From Channallabes apus (lineage: Eukaryota > Chordata > Actinopteri > Siluriformes > Clariidae): a DNA stretch of 64,000 bases. A program made the translations under genes and the position numbers. Under the pieces are notes generated by a model. The model was not told the origin of the DNA. It saw only the letters and a list, made by a program, of their open reading frames with translations, and did not search any database. The stretch lies in the NCBI GenBank assembly GCA_030522415.1, contig CM060125.1, forward strand, positions 28,307,667-28,371,666. Direction: 5' to 3'. Below are positions 10,730-21,134 of the stretch, piece by piece (the first letter of the stretch is position 1; each line of letters opens with the position of its first letter).

Positions 10730-11389
10730 GCATGATGACTAGCTTACTACAGGATAACTTGGAGCAGTACGAATTAGCAGAAATCCTTCCATACTAAACA
10801 AGCTAAATGCTGCTAAAGCATCGTTGCTGGCTGGCTTTACGGCTAGCTTGTCATAGTCCAACTTAAAGCTATCTAGCAAAAACCATGACAAACTCAATGT
10901 AAAATACGAGTTGTAATTAGCTAGCATGATGACTAGCTTGCTGGAGGCCACCTTGGAGTCATATAAAGCAAAAATAAAAGGATAAATCACGAAACTGACG
11001 AGCTAAAGGATAAAAAAAAAAAGTTTTAGCTAGGTAGAATCAACAAAGGAAGCATACATCTTTCCATGACAAGCTAAATGCTGAGTCGTGGCTACGTAGC
11101 TGGCTTTACTGTTAGCTTGTTGTATTCCACCTTAAAGCCATACGAAACTACTAAGGAGGCAAAACCTAAACCATGGCAAACGAAAAAAGAAAAAGGGTGG
11201 AAAAAGTGTTCCAGGAGGAGCTTCAAACAGAGCAGGATACTCTCTTTGCTTTTGTTTTAGCTCGCTAGTTTCGCTTGATTAACTCTGATACTGCCCCCCT
11301 CTTAGTTGTACTTTCACTGCCTTTTTGTCTCCCTCTGCTTCCTTTTATCTGGTCTATCCATCTTTACTTCAGTCTGGCTCTCCCATGAG

Positions 11390-11850
11390 CCATTTCAGTC
11401 TATTGCAGCATCTACGCAACGGGGAGCGAGCCAGGCCGTCACAATGCAGTAATCTGAATCGCTCGGCACTTTAATCATCATTAATGCGTTACGGGAACGG
11501 CGGAGACAATAGCCGCTCGCCTCGTTCTCCCTCTCTGCCTCTCTCAGTCGCTTTCTCTCGCTTTGGCTCTTATTCATGCCATCACAATTATGTCACGGTG
11601 ATTACAGCCAGATTAAAAAGTCATCACCAAGGGACTACGAATGCTGTAATTGTCTCAGTTCATCACGGCGAGCATCCGTCCCTCGCCCTCCGAAATGAGC
11701 GTGTGCCGATCCGACCAAATGGACACTCGGGGAGCGAAGAGGAATCCAGCGTTTCTGGGTTTGAGCGTTTTGAATTTCAGCTTAAACGTCTGAAAACGCG
11801 AATAGAGGTCTGTTTCTGCACAAGGCTGATAGATAGATACCTTATTCATT
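11390..11850. promoter_or_regulatory. Candidate conserved non-coding element
   Basis: A repeat-free block with more CpG and less low-complexity sequence than its surroundings. It contains a palindromic homeodomain-like cluster TTTAATCATCATTAAT (11470-11485), further TTAAT and ATTA words, and CAATTATGTCACGGTGATTA (11585-11604). The frames through it show no domain. Its texture resembles deeply conserved vertebrate enhancers, but I cannot measure conservation, so the call is inference. Confidence 0.35.
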
Positions 11851-12455
11851 CTGAAATTCTAGATTTACACACACACACTATGCAAATGAGCAACACATGT
11901 ATCCAGACAATTAACAGTACTGTACATGCTATACACAAATAGACAAACAGATAATGCTCAATCAGTACAGACCATACACATGTAATCAAGACACATTGTA
12001 TTTATAAAAAAAAATTATTCCAGGAGCTTCAGTCACTGCTCTACAAATGTGTCTGTACCATCTGAGTCACATGACCTCAGTAACATGACAGCCTCCACAG
12101 TATACCCGTCAACAGTTTGCTCCTTTTTTCCCCCCTCCAAAGCGTTCTTTATGTTTCACAGAACGCCGCCATAATCACACCAGCGACAGCGCATATGGTA
12201 GATATAAAAAGACACCCACTCTTTTTCTTTTTTGGAAAGGAAAAGAAAAAAAAAATCAGTGCACATAATAAATCCTTCTTCAGTCAGATACCAGTAATGA
12301 GGGAATGTTACGCAAAAATATGTTCAAATGGGGTTTGTGTAAAATAAATATTAAATAAATAATTTATTTAATTATTGTTTTTATTGATTTGCTATAACAC
12401 ATTTCACAGGAGTCTAGCAAATCACAGGTTTATATTAAGGTACATGTTCTAATAT
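11851..12455. other. Gene-free stretch
   Basis: Low-complexity AT-rich sequence with an AACA-rich region and an A-rich run near 12006-12014. TACTGTA lies near 11919. Nothing else recognised. Confidence 0.4.
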
Positions 12456-12585
12456 TCAATTTCAATTCAATTAAATTTATTTGTATAGCGCTTTTAACAA
12501 TTGACATTGTCTCAAAACAGCTTTACACAATCAAAAGAATTATTTAAGTTGTATGGAATGTGAATGTGTATGAATCAAAATGTGA
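12456..12585 (-). mobile_element. Dispersed teleost repeat 3' end with (TTGAA)n tail
   Basis: The + strand reads TTCAATTCAATTAAATTTATT then GTATAGCGCTTTTAACAATT and GACATTGTCTCAAAACAGC, the reverse complement of a widely dispersed fish element whose 3' end reads GCTATACAAATAAA..TTGAATTGAA. Other copies lie at 42285-42410, 42525-42900 (longest) and 48655-48730. The autonomous family is not identified; the pentanucleotide tail suggests a retroposed origin. Confidence 0.75.
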
Positions 12586-12604
12586 GGGGCGTTTAAGTAA
12601 ATTT

Positions 12605-12985
12605 ACAACAGACATCAAGCATAGTACTGTACAGTGATCAGACTCTTAGCCGCAGTAAAACATTTGAATGGTGCAACGGTTTAAAAAAATTAAATAAAAA
12701 GTTGTACATTTGTGAATGACGATCCCGCTGGCCGAGGTGGAAGAGACGCATCTGTCTTTGGGAACTGTACACGCAATCACGTACAGTACCAACATCACTT
12801 GGGATGCCCCCTGTACCGTCCTGACCTTGATTTTAGCCATTTCCACTTGTTTGGGCCATTAAAGGACTTCCTGGAAGGCCAGGGTTTCAGACGTGAATCA
12901 GACAGGCAGTCCAGTCTGATCATGGCACTGGCGTACTGAGAAAAGGGGATTATATAGAGCAATAAAGGAAGTTTTTACTCTCATA
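12605..12985 (+). pseudogene. Mariner transposase remnant
   Basis: The plus strand at about 12800-12890 encodes a PLYRPDLDFSHFHLFGPLKD segment, the mariner PYSPDLAPSDFHLFGPLK motif containing the third acidic catalytic position; then FLEGQGFRRESD. The flanks share sequence with 31420-31590 (GCAGTAAAACATTTGAATGG in both), so the two are remnants of one family. No terminal repeats can be placed. The copy is internally deleted and frameshifted. Confidence 0.82.
12625..12631. other. Tc1-type excision footprint in mariner remnant
   Basis: This copy reads AGTA-CTGTA-CAGTGATCAGACTC. The related remnant reads AGTA-CGCTGATGAGACTC at 31428-31445. Removing CTGTA makes the two the same length. Confidence 0.65.
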
Positions 12986-13449
12986 TGCGTGTTCTGTCCC
13001 GGTTTGACCTGAACACCTCTCATACTTTATTTTAGGGTTGTGTATTTTTTTGTGCATGTGTGTATTTGTCTTAACTGCCCTGCTCTTCTCTGCTTTGTAG
13101 CAAGTGGCAGAGGTTTATGTGGATTTCACACAAACTGATTTGATATAAAAAAAAAGCTGTATCTGCCTCGAAGCTATTCCATTCAGCTGCCTGATGAATT
13201 TGCAATCATGACTCGCAGACTTTATCATATTTCCCCTCTCAAATATAAACACACCTGCGTCTATATTTTCACCACAAACACTAGCGCACCTGGCAATTGG
13301 CTTTCAGCAGATGCGAGCCTTTCTCAAGCTTCAAACCCCCTTATACACCTTATACCCCTGTGTTTTTTGTTTTTGTCTTTTTAAACGTTTCTTGTCTATA
13401 TCTACTGTATAAACCCTTTCACCTTGCATTAAGCGTGTTTGTTTATAAC

Positions 13450-14615
13450 CAGAGGTGGAAAGAGTAATAAAATTTTGTACTTAAGTACAAGTACTGTTAC
13501 TTCAGTGAAATTTTACTTAAGTACAAGTAAAGTTACCATTATAAAAATCTACTCAAGTAAAAGTAAAAAGTAGCTCATTAAAAAAATTTACTCAGAGTAA
13601 AAGTTACCGAGTTACTTTTTTATTTTTTAACAGCGGGGTGGGATGAGGCATTCTAGCGTAGTTAAAAAAAGATGAGCAGATATAAATCTCAAACTAGTTG
13701 TTTTTAACTGAAGGAACACCTTTGCATAATAAAGCTGTTGTCATTCTTGTGCTTGAAAATCAAAGTGGTCACTTTAAATATGGTGTTACGTCCCAGTCTA
13801 GGGTCATACAGCAAAAGAATGGTTCAGGGTTCTATTTTAAACTGTATGGAAATGGTGGCATATGGCAGAAAGAACTAGATCCAATCATTAACTGATGAAA
13901 TAATGAGGTTTGTATATACAAACACACACACACACACACACACACAACAGGAGGAGGAGGATCAGATTCAGGATGGACCCAGGCCAAAATAATAAACAAA
14001 ATGGTATTTATATTTAGTAGCTAGATTACCTGCAAAAAAAAAAAAAAATACAAACAAAAATACCTTCCCAGACTCCCTAAACCAAAAACAGTGAAATTAT
14101 CTACAAATATATACAAAGACCAACCAAACCAAAGGGACAAAGCAATAATCAAAGTCAATTGGAGGCAAAAAGTCAAAACCAGAATACACAACCAAATATC
14201 AAAACGCCAAAATCACAACCTCTTTCATCTTTCCCGCGTCTCTCTCCGGTTTATATATGTTCGCGCTAGTCGATGACGTCACTCTCAAGGCGGAAGCGAC
14301 CGTGTGGAAGGTCAGGAAGATGCCGATGTCAGAAAACCTGGAGTGGAGTCTGGAGCGGCGCGCGACCAGGACATGATACACACACGTGGCGCAAAAGCAT
14401 AATATTTGTATTATTTTAGCATTTTCATTCATTTATTTTTTACTCAGTAGCGAATATGATTTAAAATGTAGCGAATTACAATACTTCAAACAAAACATAC
14501 TTAAGTAAAAGTAAAATTACAGATTTTAAAAACTACTTTAAAAAGTAGAAATACACAAAAAAACTACTCAATTACAGTAACGCGAGTAAATGTAATTCGT
14601 TACTTTCCACGTCTG
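13450..14615. mobile_element. Non-autonomous hAT element with perfect 8-bp target duplication
   Basis: The ends are CAGAGGTGGAAAGAGTAATA and, reading inward from the right, CAGACGTGGAAAGTAACG, flanked by TTTATAAC at 13442-13449 and again at 14616-14623. An 8-bp duplication and CAGAGGTGG-type ends are diagnostic for hAT elements. Subterminal DNA is rich in ACTTAAGTA words on both sides (13480-13620 and 14450-14600). The interior, about 13690-14440, is unlike the ends, contains a (CA)n run at 13922-13947 and may include nested material. No transposase (BED or hATC domain) is seen, so it depended on an autonomous relative. Confidence 0.93.
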
Positions 14616-14623
14616 TTTATAAC

Positions 14624-15110
14624 TAAGGCATGGTGATTTACTGTATGCAGCGCTGTGGAAAGATGTTTTGTGGATTTTTTAATAGCATGAAGCACTGTTT
14701 TTTTTTATTCCCTTTGTTGACAGTTAGGTGACAGAATTGTCTCTGATGTCTTCTAGGTTACTTGCAGTGCACCTTTCTGTAAGGGATTGGGATTGCTCTG
14801 TTCATATCTTGAAAGTGGTTTAACACCAGTGATATAAAAGCACAGCATTTACACCTGTTTGAAAAAAAAAAAAAAAAAAATCACACTGCATGTGAATCAG
14901 CATCATTGCGCAGACAGAAATGGATTGAACTGAGCTCGGGTGTAATTTAATTAACTATGGGTAGGTTAAAAGTGTTTTTTTTGTTGTTGTTGTTGTTGTT
15001 GTGTTTTTTTTTGCCCAGAGCATGCAGCAAACATTATTCATCTGTACAACTTAATAAATGAATATTGATTTATTGAGCCGTTTACTTTTTTTTTTTTAAT
15101 GAGCAATGTA
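14624..15110. other. Gene-free stretch with simple repeats
   Basis: It contains an A run (14862-14880) and a (GTT)n run (about 14982-15001). No gene or transposon recognised. Confidence 0.5.
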
Positions 15111-15196
15111 GATAATATCTTTTCTTTCTTCCTTTTTTCCCTTCCCTTCTATCCCGCGTCCATGCTGCTCGTTCACCTTCTCCCTTCAGGTAAGCC
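15111..15196 (+). promoter_or_regulatory. Candidate recursive splice site (zero-length exon)
   Basis: A long pyrimidine tract (15118-15187, with TTTCTTTCTTCCTTTTTTCC and TTCACCTTCTCCCTT) runs straight into CAG|GTAAGC, the junction falling between 15189 and 15190. A strong 3' splice site directly abutting a strong 5' splice site is the hallmark of recursive splice (ratchet) points described in very long vertebrate introns. An ordinary exon ending at 15189 with its acceptor near 15108 (CAATGTAG) is the alternative. The window's lack of exons fits a long intron. Transcription here is not shown by the sequence. Confidence 0.4.
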
Positions 15197-15929
15197 TTTT
15201 CCACATATTATACTTATTTGTGTTAAAATTGCATACCACTTATTTATTGTAAATTATATTGAATTTTACCTAACAGTAGTGATATTTCAACTATATTAGA
15301 CATTATATTGGTTTAATACAAGGTTTTTGAAAAATTCAGGATATTGATATTAGAGATATTTTGTTAGTTATTTCATTAGGACAACTTGTATAGCTGTACC
15401 TGTATGTACGGCCCTTTAGTATAAAATGCGTAGGGCTGCATTAAACCTTACATCTTATGTCTCTAGGATGCAAAAATTGCTTGTGCATATTTAAAGTTTT
15501 TGTTACATTATTTCTCTGCTTCAGCACAGTGCTTACACTACAGTCTCCTTTATAGCTCTTTTAAAAAAAATATATACAACATGGTGTCCTCACAACATCC
15601 AAATCGCGTAATGTCCTATTTCACGGAATGTATCGCGGACATTAAGCGACACACATTGTAATTCATAACTGCTGGAGTGACTGCAGTGTCAGTAACATTG
15701 ATAATTGATAATTCCACAAAAAAACCTGCTAAACACGTTCAAACCACTCATGGCAGCCACTGTGTAGCGCAAGAAGCCAATAATTCACTTCACTGATCAC
15801 GGGACAGACAGAAACAACGAGGTTGGCTGGTCACATGTCCTCTTTTTCTAGTAATAGGCAGATGGGTATCATGCTTTGTTTAAAAGGTTATACTGTATAG
15901 TGCTTATATACTGTATGGTTATACTGTAT
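15197..15929. other. Gene-free AT-rich stretch
   Basis: No exon or transposon recognised. TACTGTA occurs three times between 15890 and 15925, the densest such cluster in this part of the window. Confidence 0.4.
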
Positions 15930-16035
15930 AGTTCCTCCAGGTACTCTGGTTTTCTGCAACAGCCCAAGACAATGCAAAGACATGCAGATTAGGCTAACTT
16001 GTGTTCCTAAAATACCTGTAGTGTGTGAATGATGA
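15930..16035 (+). mobile_element. V-SINE/Mermaid-like SINE fragment
   Basis: CTCCAGGTACTCTGGTTT, AAAGACATGCAGATTAGGCT and CCTGTAGTGTGTGAATG match the core-to-body junction of the SINE at 6764. Both head and tail are missing. This copy supplies the unoccupied version of the 6964 footprint. Confidence 0.78.
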
Positions 16036-16145
16036 ACGGAGGTCCTACCAGGGTTGTAAAAATGGAAATAATTACAATGGTCACCATTGCCTCCATGGTC
16101 CCTAGTTGGACTGCAGAGTTTTCTACTTTATGAGGATGGATGGAT

Positions 16146-16148
<3 letters not shown>

Positions 16149-16221
<73 letters not shown>
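16149..16221. repeat. (TA)n microsatellite
   Basis: About 72 bp of uninterrupted TA preceded by GGATGGATGGA. It produces a meaningless Ile/Tyr-repeat frame on the minus strand. Confidence 0.97.
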
Positions 16222-16225
<4 letters not shown>

Positions 16226-16299
16226 CTCTGAATAACACTCATTGTACATCAGGAACAAAATAATTTATTTCTAAATTCAATCTAACATTGCTTAAACAA

Positions 16300-16775
16300 A
16301 TTGGTGGGGGTTAAATGGCTGTCTGGTGCTTATCCCATCAGTCCGACTCTGGTGCATCCTGGGGTGTTTGAAGCTCCATATAACGAGCAGCAAACTTTGT
16401 TGTTTCATTCAGATTGCTTTGTCCTAGCAAGAGTTATTACAGAATATTCAGGGCCTCTTTCGAGTGAATCACCCTTCCAACCTTGTGGCAACAGTTTCCA
16501 TTCCAACATGACCGTACTCCAGTGCACAAAGCAGGGACTACAGGTAGGCACTGAGCCCCATTGAGCATCTTTGGGATGAACTGGAACGGAGATTGCGATC
16601 CAGGCCTTTCTGTCCAACCTCATGAACGAATCTATAGAATGAATGGGCACTAATTCCCGCAGAAATACTCAAATCTTGCGGACAGCCTTTCAAGAAGATC
16701 GGAAGCTGTTACAGCTGTAAAAGGGAGACCGACTCCATATTGAAGTCTATGTATTTGTATACAATGTCATTTATG
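16300..16775 (+). pseudogene. Tc1-like transposase remnant
   Basis: The plus strand carries, in shifting frames, CGNSFHSNMTVLQCTKQG (degraded form of the FQHD.APVH motif around the second catalytic Asp), then PIEHLWDELERRLRSRP with the catalytic Glu (about 16560-16605) and ALIPAEILKSCGQPFKK..GSC (about 16650-16710). The 3' flank GAAGTCTATGTATTTG matches the usual non-coding tail of this Tc1 group. Only the C-terminal half remains; no terminal inverted repeat is found. Confidence 0.8.
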
Positions 16776-17389
16776 GTTCTAACTTAAATGAAGTATGGTT
16801 GTGATGTTAAGCATGTTTTTCTTCCATGTAATCATCCACATAATCACCATCACTGATTTTGTCCCTATGATACACCCTGACCTACAATGACAGTTGGCAT
16901 GACTTCTTGTCATAGTGCCTTTGATATAATTCGAGATGGGTGTTATAATACAGGTATAATTCCATAGTTGTGATGAAACCAGTTCTTGAAAGCAATTCTT
17001 GTCAATGATGTTAAACATGTAGGTTTAATGCAATCCTATAACCACCAACCTCAGGTAGGAGGATTTCTTCTATAGTCATTGTTCTTTGCTTTCCTTTTAG
17101 AAAGGGTAAACTACTTTTTACTCCATAAACTGTGTCCATTTATTCCTTGTCTTGATCACATTACAGGCGAATCATAAGCAAGAATCAACTTTTTTGAGAT
17201 CTAGAAGTGCTTTCTCATTTTAAAGTAAATGACTTCCTGATAGGAACGTGTTCTGACCCAGAGGATTCGTGTCTGCTTATGTGTGTGTATGAGACATTCA
17301 AGCTGACACTGTGCTGTTTTAGGCCTCTGCTTGCTAATTAGCACACTATTTCAACTCTTTGCTTTCTGAGATTAGAACGGGGTCTTTCT
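16776..17389. other. Gene-free stretch
   Basis: No exon or transposon recognised; short low-scoring frames only. Confidence 0.4.
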
Positions 17390-17745
17390 CTTTCATTTGC
17401 GTGTGTTCTCTGCTTGCTGAATCACTTCCCCTTGATTTTATCCAGGGCTGGATTAGAATTTTTAGCCAGTCATTGCCTCTTTGCTGATTTTTAACTCAAT
17501 CTTAATAATTGTCTTAATTCGTCAAAATTAAGTAGTCTCCCATGAAGTCCCATTACCTTTATATTCTGTATTTCATTACCATAAATGATTAATGTTTCAC
17601 TGCCTACGCTAGCTCTGTTAATTCACGGATGTCTGAAGCCATCAGCGTTCAATGTATCCGGCGTTCTAATCATTGCTCCTATCAAATTGTCCATTAGGTG
17701 ATCTATTATTATTACATTTCCATCAAGATTATAAAACATTTTTGA
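17390..17745. promoter_or_regulatory. Candidate conserved non-coding element
   Basis: A repeat-free block full of homeodomain-type words: CTTAATAATTGTCTTAATTC (17501-17520), ATGATTAATG (17585-17594), GTTAATTC and CTAATCATTG. There is no microsatellite and no reading frame with a domain. The texture resembles vertebrate developmental enhancers. Conservation was not tested. Confidence 0.33.
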
Positions 17746-18223
17746 GAACAGTTTTGTTTCTCTCCTTAATAAATAAAACATAAAACATTTTGGGATTTGC
17801 TTTTAAAAATGAGTCAATGTGGCGATGGTGGCAATAATTCTGGAGTAGATCTTGAAGTGTTTTCCATCAGCAAGGCAACTGCTTGCTGTAAGTTCTTATT
17901 ATTCTTACTACAGTATACCCTTTTAGAACTAACACATTTCAGACATCAAGTTTCAAGTCAAGCTTCTTTTCTAGATGAAGGAAAATGTGTGGGGATCTAC
18001 AGCAGGTATTTGTCTCCTACGCTGCCTACACAGCCTCGCTGAGACTTCCTGTCCTTCTGTAGGACATGTGTAGAGATGTCATGAGATGTTTTAGATATTT
18101 AAAAAAAAAAAGAGCAAAGTGTAGACAAGGTAGCCTCGCAAGCACCTTCTCGCATTCTCTACCAGCTTTCCTCCAAGCCTTTCATCATCTGTCAAAAGCT
18201 AGGAAAAGTAAAAGGGCAAATAA
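17746..18223. other. Gene-free stretch
   Basis: No gene or repeat recognised beyond an A run at 18102-18112. TACAGTA near 17910. Confidence 0.4.
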
Positions 18224-18347
18224 GATGTTGGGGAGAACATGCAAACTCCATGCACACAGAGACAGGAATCGAGCCTGGCCGGGGAATCGAACCCAGACCC
18301 TGGAGGTGCAAGGCGACAGTGCTAACCACTACACCACCGTGCCGCCT
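18224..18347 (-). mobile_element. V-SINE/Mermaid-like SINE, 5' portion
   Basis: Reverse complement of the tRNA-like head and core: GGCGGCACGGTGGTGTAGTG, GCACTGTCGCCTTGCACCTC and GGGTTCGATTCCCCGGCC, then CATGGAGTTTGCATGTTCTC. The body and tail are missing at the left edge (18224-18230). A 3' truncated SINE is unusual for target-primed insertion, so a later deletion is likely. Confidence 0.88.
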
Positions 18348-18397
18348 ATAATCTATGTAATCTATCCAATTAATCATCAGCACACTGGAAGCATGTT

Positions 18398-18605
18398 ATT
18401 CTTTTAGCTCCTCCTGTTGAGGAGTCGCCACAGCGGACCATTCGATCCGCACAACAACTTGGCTCGGGTTCTATGCTGAACGCCATTACTCGCACAACCC
18501 TTCCATTTTATCGTTTGGAACTGGCACTGCATCCCGTGGCTTGGGTTTTAGCTGGGAATTGAACCCGGGGAGGCGAGACACCCAACACTGAGCCACCAAT
18601 GCCCT
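18398..18605 (-). mobile_element. tRNA-derived SINE, GGGGTCGCCACAGCGGA type
   Basis: Same family as 31598, 44806 and 45441. Read on the minus strand it has a tRNA-like head (GTGGCTCAGTGTTGGGTGTC, GGGTTCAATTCCC as B box) followed by GCACTGCATCC-type, CAAGTTG and GCGGATCGAATGGTCCGC blocks, and ends in the GTGGCGAC..AGGAGC tail. Several small differences mark it as old. Confidence 0.82.
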
Positions 18606-19089
18606 TGGCACACAGCAAGCATACAGAATGCAATAAAGTTTAAGGATGCACCAAAACATTATAACTTTTAACTATGCTTTGTCTAGAATTACAGGCTTAA
18701 AAAAAAAAACAATCATTGCTAACATCAAACACAAACCATATGCGCATTCACCACTCATTTACTTGTTTACATACGTCAGCTGGATCGCTTTTCATTTTAT
18801 TGTCTCAAGTGTGGCAAGTTTGAGAGTCTTGAAAAAGCGTGCAGGATCTGTTGCCCAGGTAACCATCAGTCACTTTGGTACCGCACTTTTATAATGACCT
18901 GCCAGGCATTTCTGTAACGTTGGACTGATGAAATTGTTTGCTTCATGTCCTTCCTATGTGTGGTGGAGCTCGGTTGTGATATCATATCGTACTGTATGAG
19001 TGACGGCGTAAACACTTATTTTTAGATTCAAAAATCAGTGCACTTTTTTGTGATCATTAGGTGAAAGGCAACACATCCATTTAAATTCT
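18606..19089. other. Gene-free stretch
   Basis: No exon or transposon recognised; an A run at 18700-18709. TACTGTA near 18991. Confidence 0.4.
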
Positions 19090-19240
19090 AGAAAGTAAAA
19101 GTACAGGTTTTTCATAGAAAATGCAGCGAGTAGAAGTAAAAAAGTATCATATATTGAAAATACTCAAGTGAAGTACAGGAATATGAAAACGCACCGTAAC
19201 TAGTGTAAGTAGTTGCACTTTTTTTACTTGCCACTTCTGC
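19090..19240. mobile_element. hAT end fragment
   Basis: GAAAGTAAAAGTACAGG, ACTCAAGTGAAGTACAGG and a terminal TTTTACTTGCCACTTCTGCC match the subterminal region and end of CAGAGGTGG-type hAT elements, as in 14450-14615. Only the right end remains, and no target duplication can be assigned. Confidence 0.7.
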
Positions 19241-19799
19241 CTGTCTGTCTGCTGTTGGGAAAATATCCAGTTTCCAAACACTATGTGGACATTTTATTTT
19301 TAAGTACTTTGACACTGACAAATGAAAAGCCGGCAGGGGGCCATGATGCCAGCGACAATGGGACAGTGCAGCAATTGATATTTGAATCTAGAGCTGTTTT
19401 CTATTGGATGTGACACATTAAACCCTAAATTCCAAACAGTTACAGTAGCTCAAATTATTCCCCAGACTTTCCCTAAGCCTTAATTTTCTCACTCAGAACT
19501 GAAAGAGAAACCTTAGAATCATGTTTCCAGCATACCTTGACATCCATAATCCCTCAATCAAAGTAGAAACATTATAAAGAAAAAAATTGGAGGAATTTAG
19601 ATTGCTTTGTTAATTTGTCAACAAAGCTAGGATGTACAGTATGACACATGAAACATAAAAATATATATTTTTTATATTTCATTGGAACTGAAAGAAAATG
19701 GGGAAATAGTGGTCACTATAACTTTATCGTACCGATATCTATAAGTGCAGGTGTTTGATTACATTGAGCATTGATTACATTATTTGAAGTTAGATTAGT

Positions 19800-20090
19800 A
19801 AATCCGACACATAATTGTTCATAACATCACTTTTACTCATTATGGTTTCGCGTATGATGCAGGTGTTAAGTAGTGCAAAAAAGTTTCATTAAATTCTGTC
19901 CAGCAGTCAATTTAAGACGCACCCACAGCTTGACGCACGCATAATTTGCAGCCTTGCGGTTTATAACCTGGCACATACTGTAACTGCTCATAACTTCACG
20001 TCTATTCAACATTTGTATTTCATTTATGGCACAGGTTTAACCTAAGGACTTGAAAAGTTTCATTAAATTCTGGTTAGCCAGTTTTGCGCG
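19800..20090. repeat. Pair of direct repeats about 165 bp apart
   Basis: GACACATAATTGTTCATAAC to AAGTTTCATTAAATTCTGTCC (about 19806-19905) is repeated as GGCACATACTGTAACTGCTC to AAGTTTCATTAAATTCTGGTT (about 19971-20078), with moderate divergence. It may be an internal duplication within an unnamed dispersed element. Confidence 0.6.
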
Positions 20091-20129
20091 ATGCCGTGAG
20101 ACAATCTGGCGTTATAGCTATAGAGACAT

Positions 20130-20215
20130 ACAGCGACATATGGATTCAAATTTAAATTCAATTTGGCACATACACAGTCATACACAGTACGATATGAAGT
20201 GAAATGCTTATACCG
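20130..20215 (-). mobile_element. Non-LTR retrotransposon 3' end
   Basis: The + strand reads TCAAATTTAAATTCAATTTG then CACATACACAGTCATACACA and GTACGATATGAAGTGAAATG, the reverse complement of a LINE-like 3' terminus that also occurs at 37600-37690 on the plus strand. No coding region remains. Confidence 0.7.
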
Positions 20216-21134
20216 TTGATGACCTAAAAATTTAAAAATAAGAAAAACAAGATTCTTCAATAAGAATAACATACGAACAGAAAAATGATGGGACTGGTTT
20301 CGGCTCCTCCTATTTTATGATTTATAAAGATATCATTGAAAGAGTGGTTCTGTCAAAACCTTTTATTTATATAGGTGTCCATGTGCTAGCGGATTTATGC
20401 TAGTCTTGCTTCTCTGGCAGCCGTGGTAGTGTGCTAACCCCTCTGGCAATTTTAATTTAAAACAGAAATACCACAGAAAGGAAAGAAAATACTTCTGAAA
20501 TATTGTGTAGAGCACCAAATAGATGATTGTACACTCAGCACTGCGACCAGATTGTTTGTTCAATCTCCAAAGAAATTGTTTAATATCGCTTCTCTACCTA
20601 ATGCAATAACAAGAATGGGAATTTTATGTATTTATTTATTTATTTATTTAAGAATAAGGTGATGAATGACCTTGAATCTTGGGCTGCTTCTTGTAGGAAG
20701 TGGAAGTAGGAAAAGCAGTTGCTCAATGCTTTGTGTTGCTAAACAGACCGGAAAGGTTTGGTTGGGGAATCTACGGTAGGTTTACAGAATGCATTTCTGA
20801 TTAAGCCTTGCAGAAAACATTACCAGTTAACAATTTGAATGATGGAAGCACTACCACTCACTACCACTTCATTGATGGCTTGGATGTTGCCCCGTAACGT
20901 AAGGGTACAGTTTCTAGACTCATCCTCTAGCATTGAATGAGGCGGTGTTCTTGTTTGGCAATTCCAACTCACAGGTTTTCCTTTCTTTTAGTTGGGATTT
21001 GATTGACTTTAGATTGGAAAGACATTGATGACTCTAACAAAACAACAAGATGTATTCCCACCACATGCCTGGCTTTGCAGAAGAAGCCTTTTGGTCACAT
21101 TTGCATTGTGAAATTCCTTTCTCTGCATATCCCT
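20216..21134. other. Gene-free stretch
   Basis: Low-complexity ATTT repeats at 20627-20651. No exon or transposon recognised. Confidence 0.4.

Larger units (their letters stand above)
10345..11275 (+). repeat. Diverged tandem array, unit about 110-120 bp
   Basis: Seven to eight degenerate copies follow each other. Recognisable blocks within each unit are GTTTTAGCTAGCTAGC, ATGATGACTAGCTTGCT, GAGTCCACCTTAGAGCCATA, an A-rich AAGCATAAATCACAC block and GACAAGCTAAATGCTGA. GATGACTAGCTT recurs near 10366, 10489, 10734 and 10929; the CCACCTTA..GCCATA block near 10507, 10624, 10950 (weaker) and 11127. Units differ by substitutions and by small insertions of the form TA+CAGTA. No coding capacity or known satellite family is recognised. 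Age appears high because units match only about two thirds to three quarters of positions. Confidence 0.8.

Noticed and set aside
14020..14055. Minus-strand poly-T followed by GCAG|GTAAT, another back-to-back splice motif
   Set aside because: It lies in an A-run inside the hAT element and has no graded pyrimidine tract; most likely chance.
16007..16258. Ile/Tyr-repeat frame on the minus strand
   Set aside because: Product of the (TA)n microsatellite.
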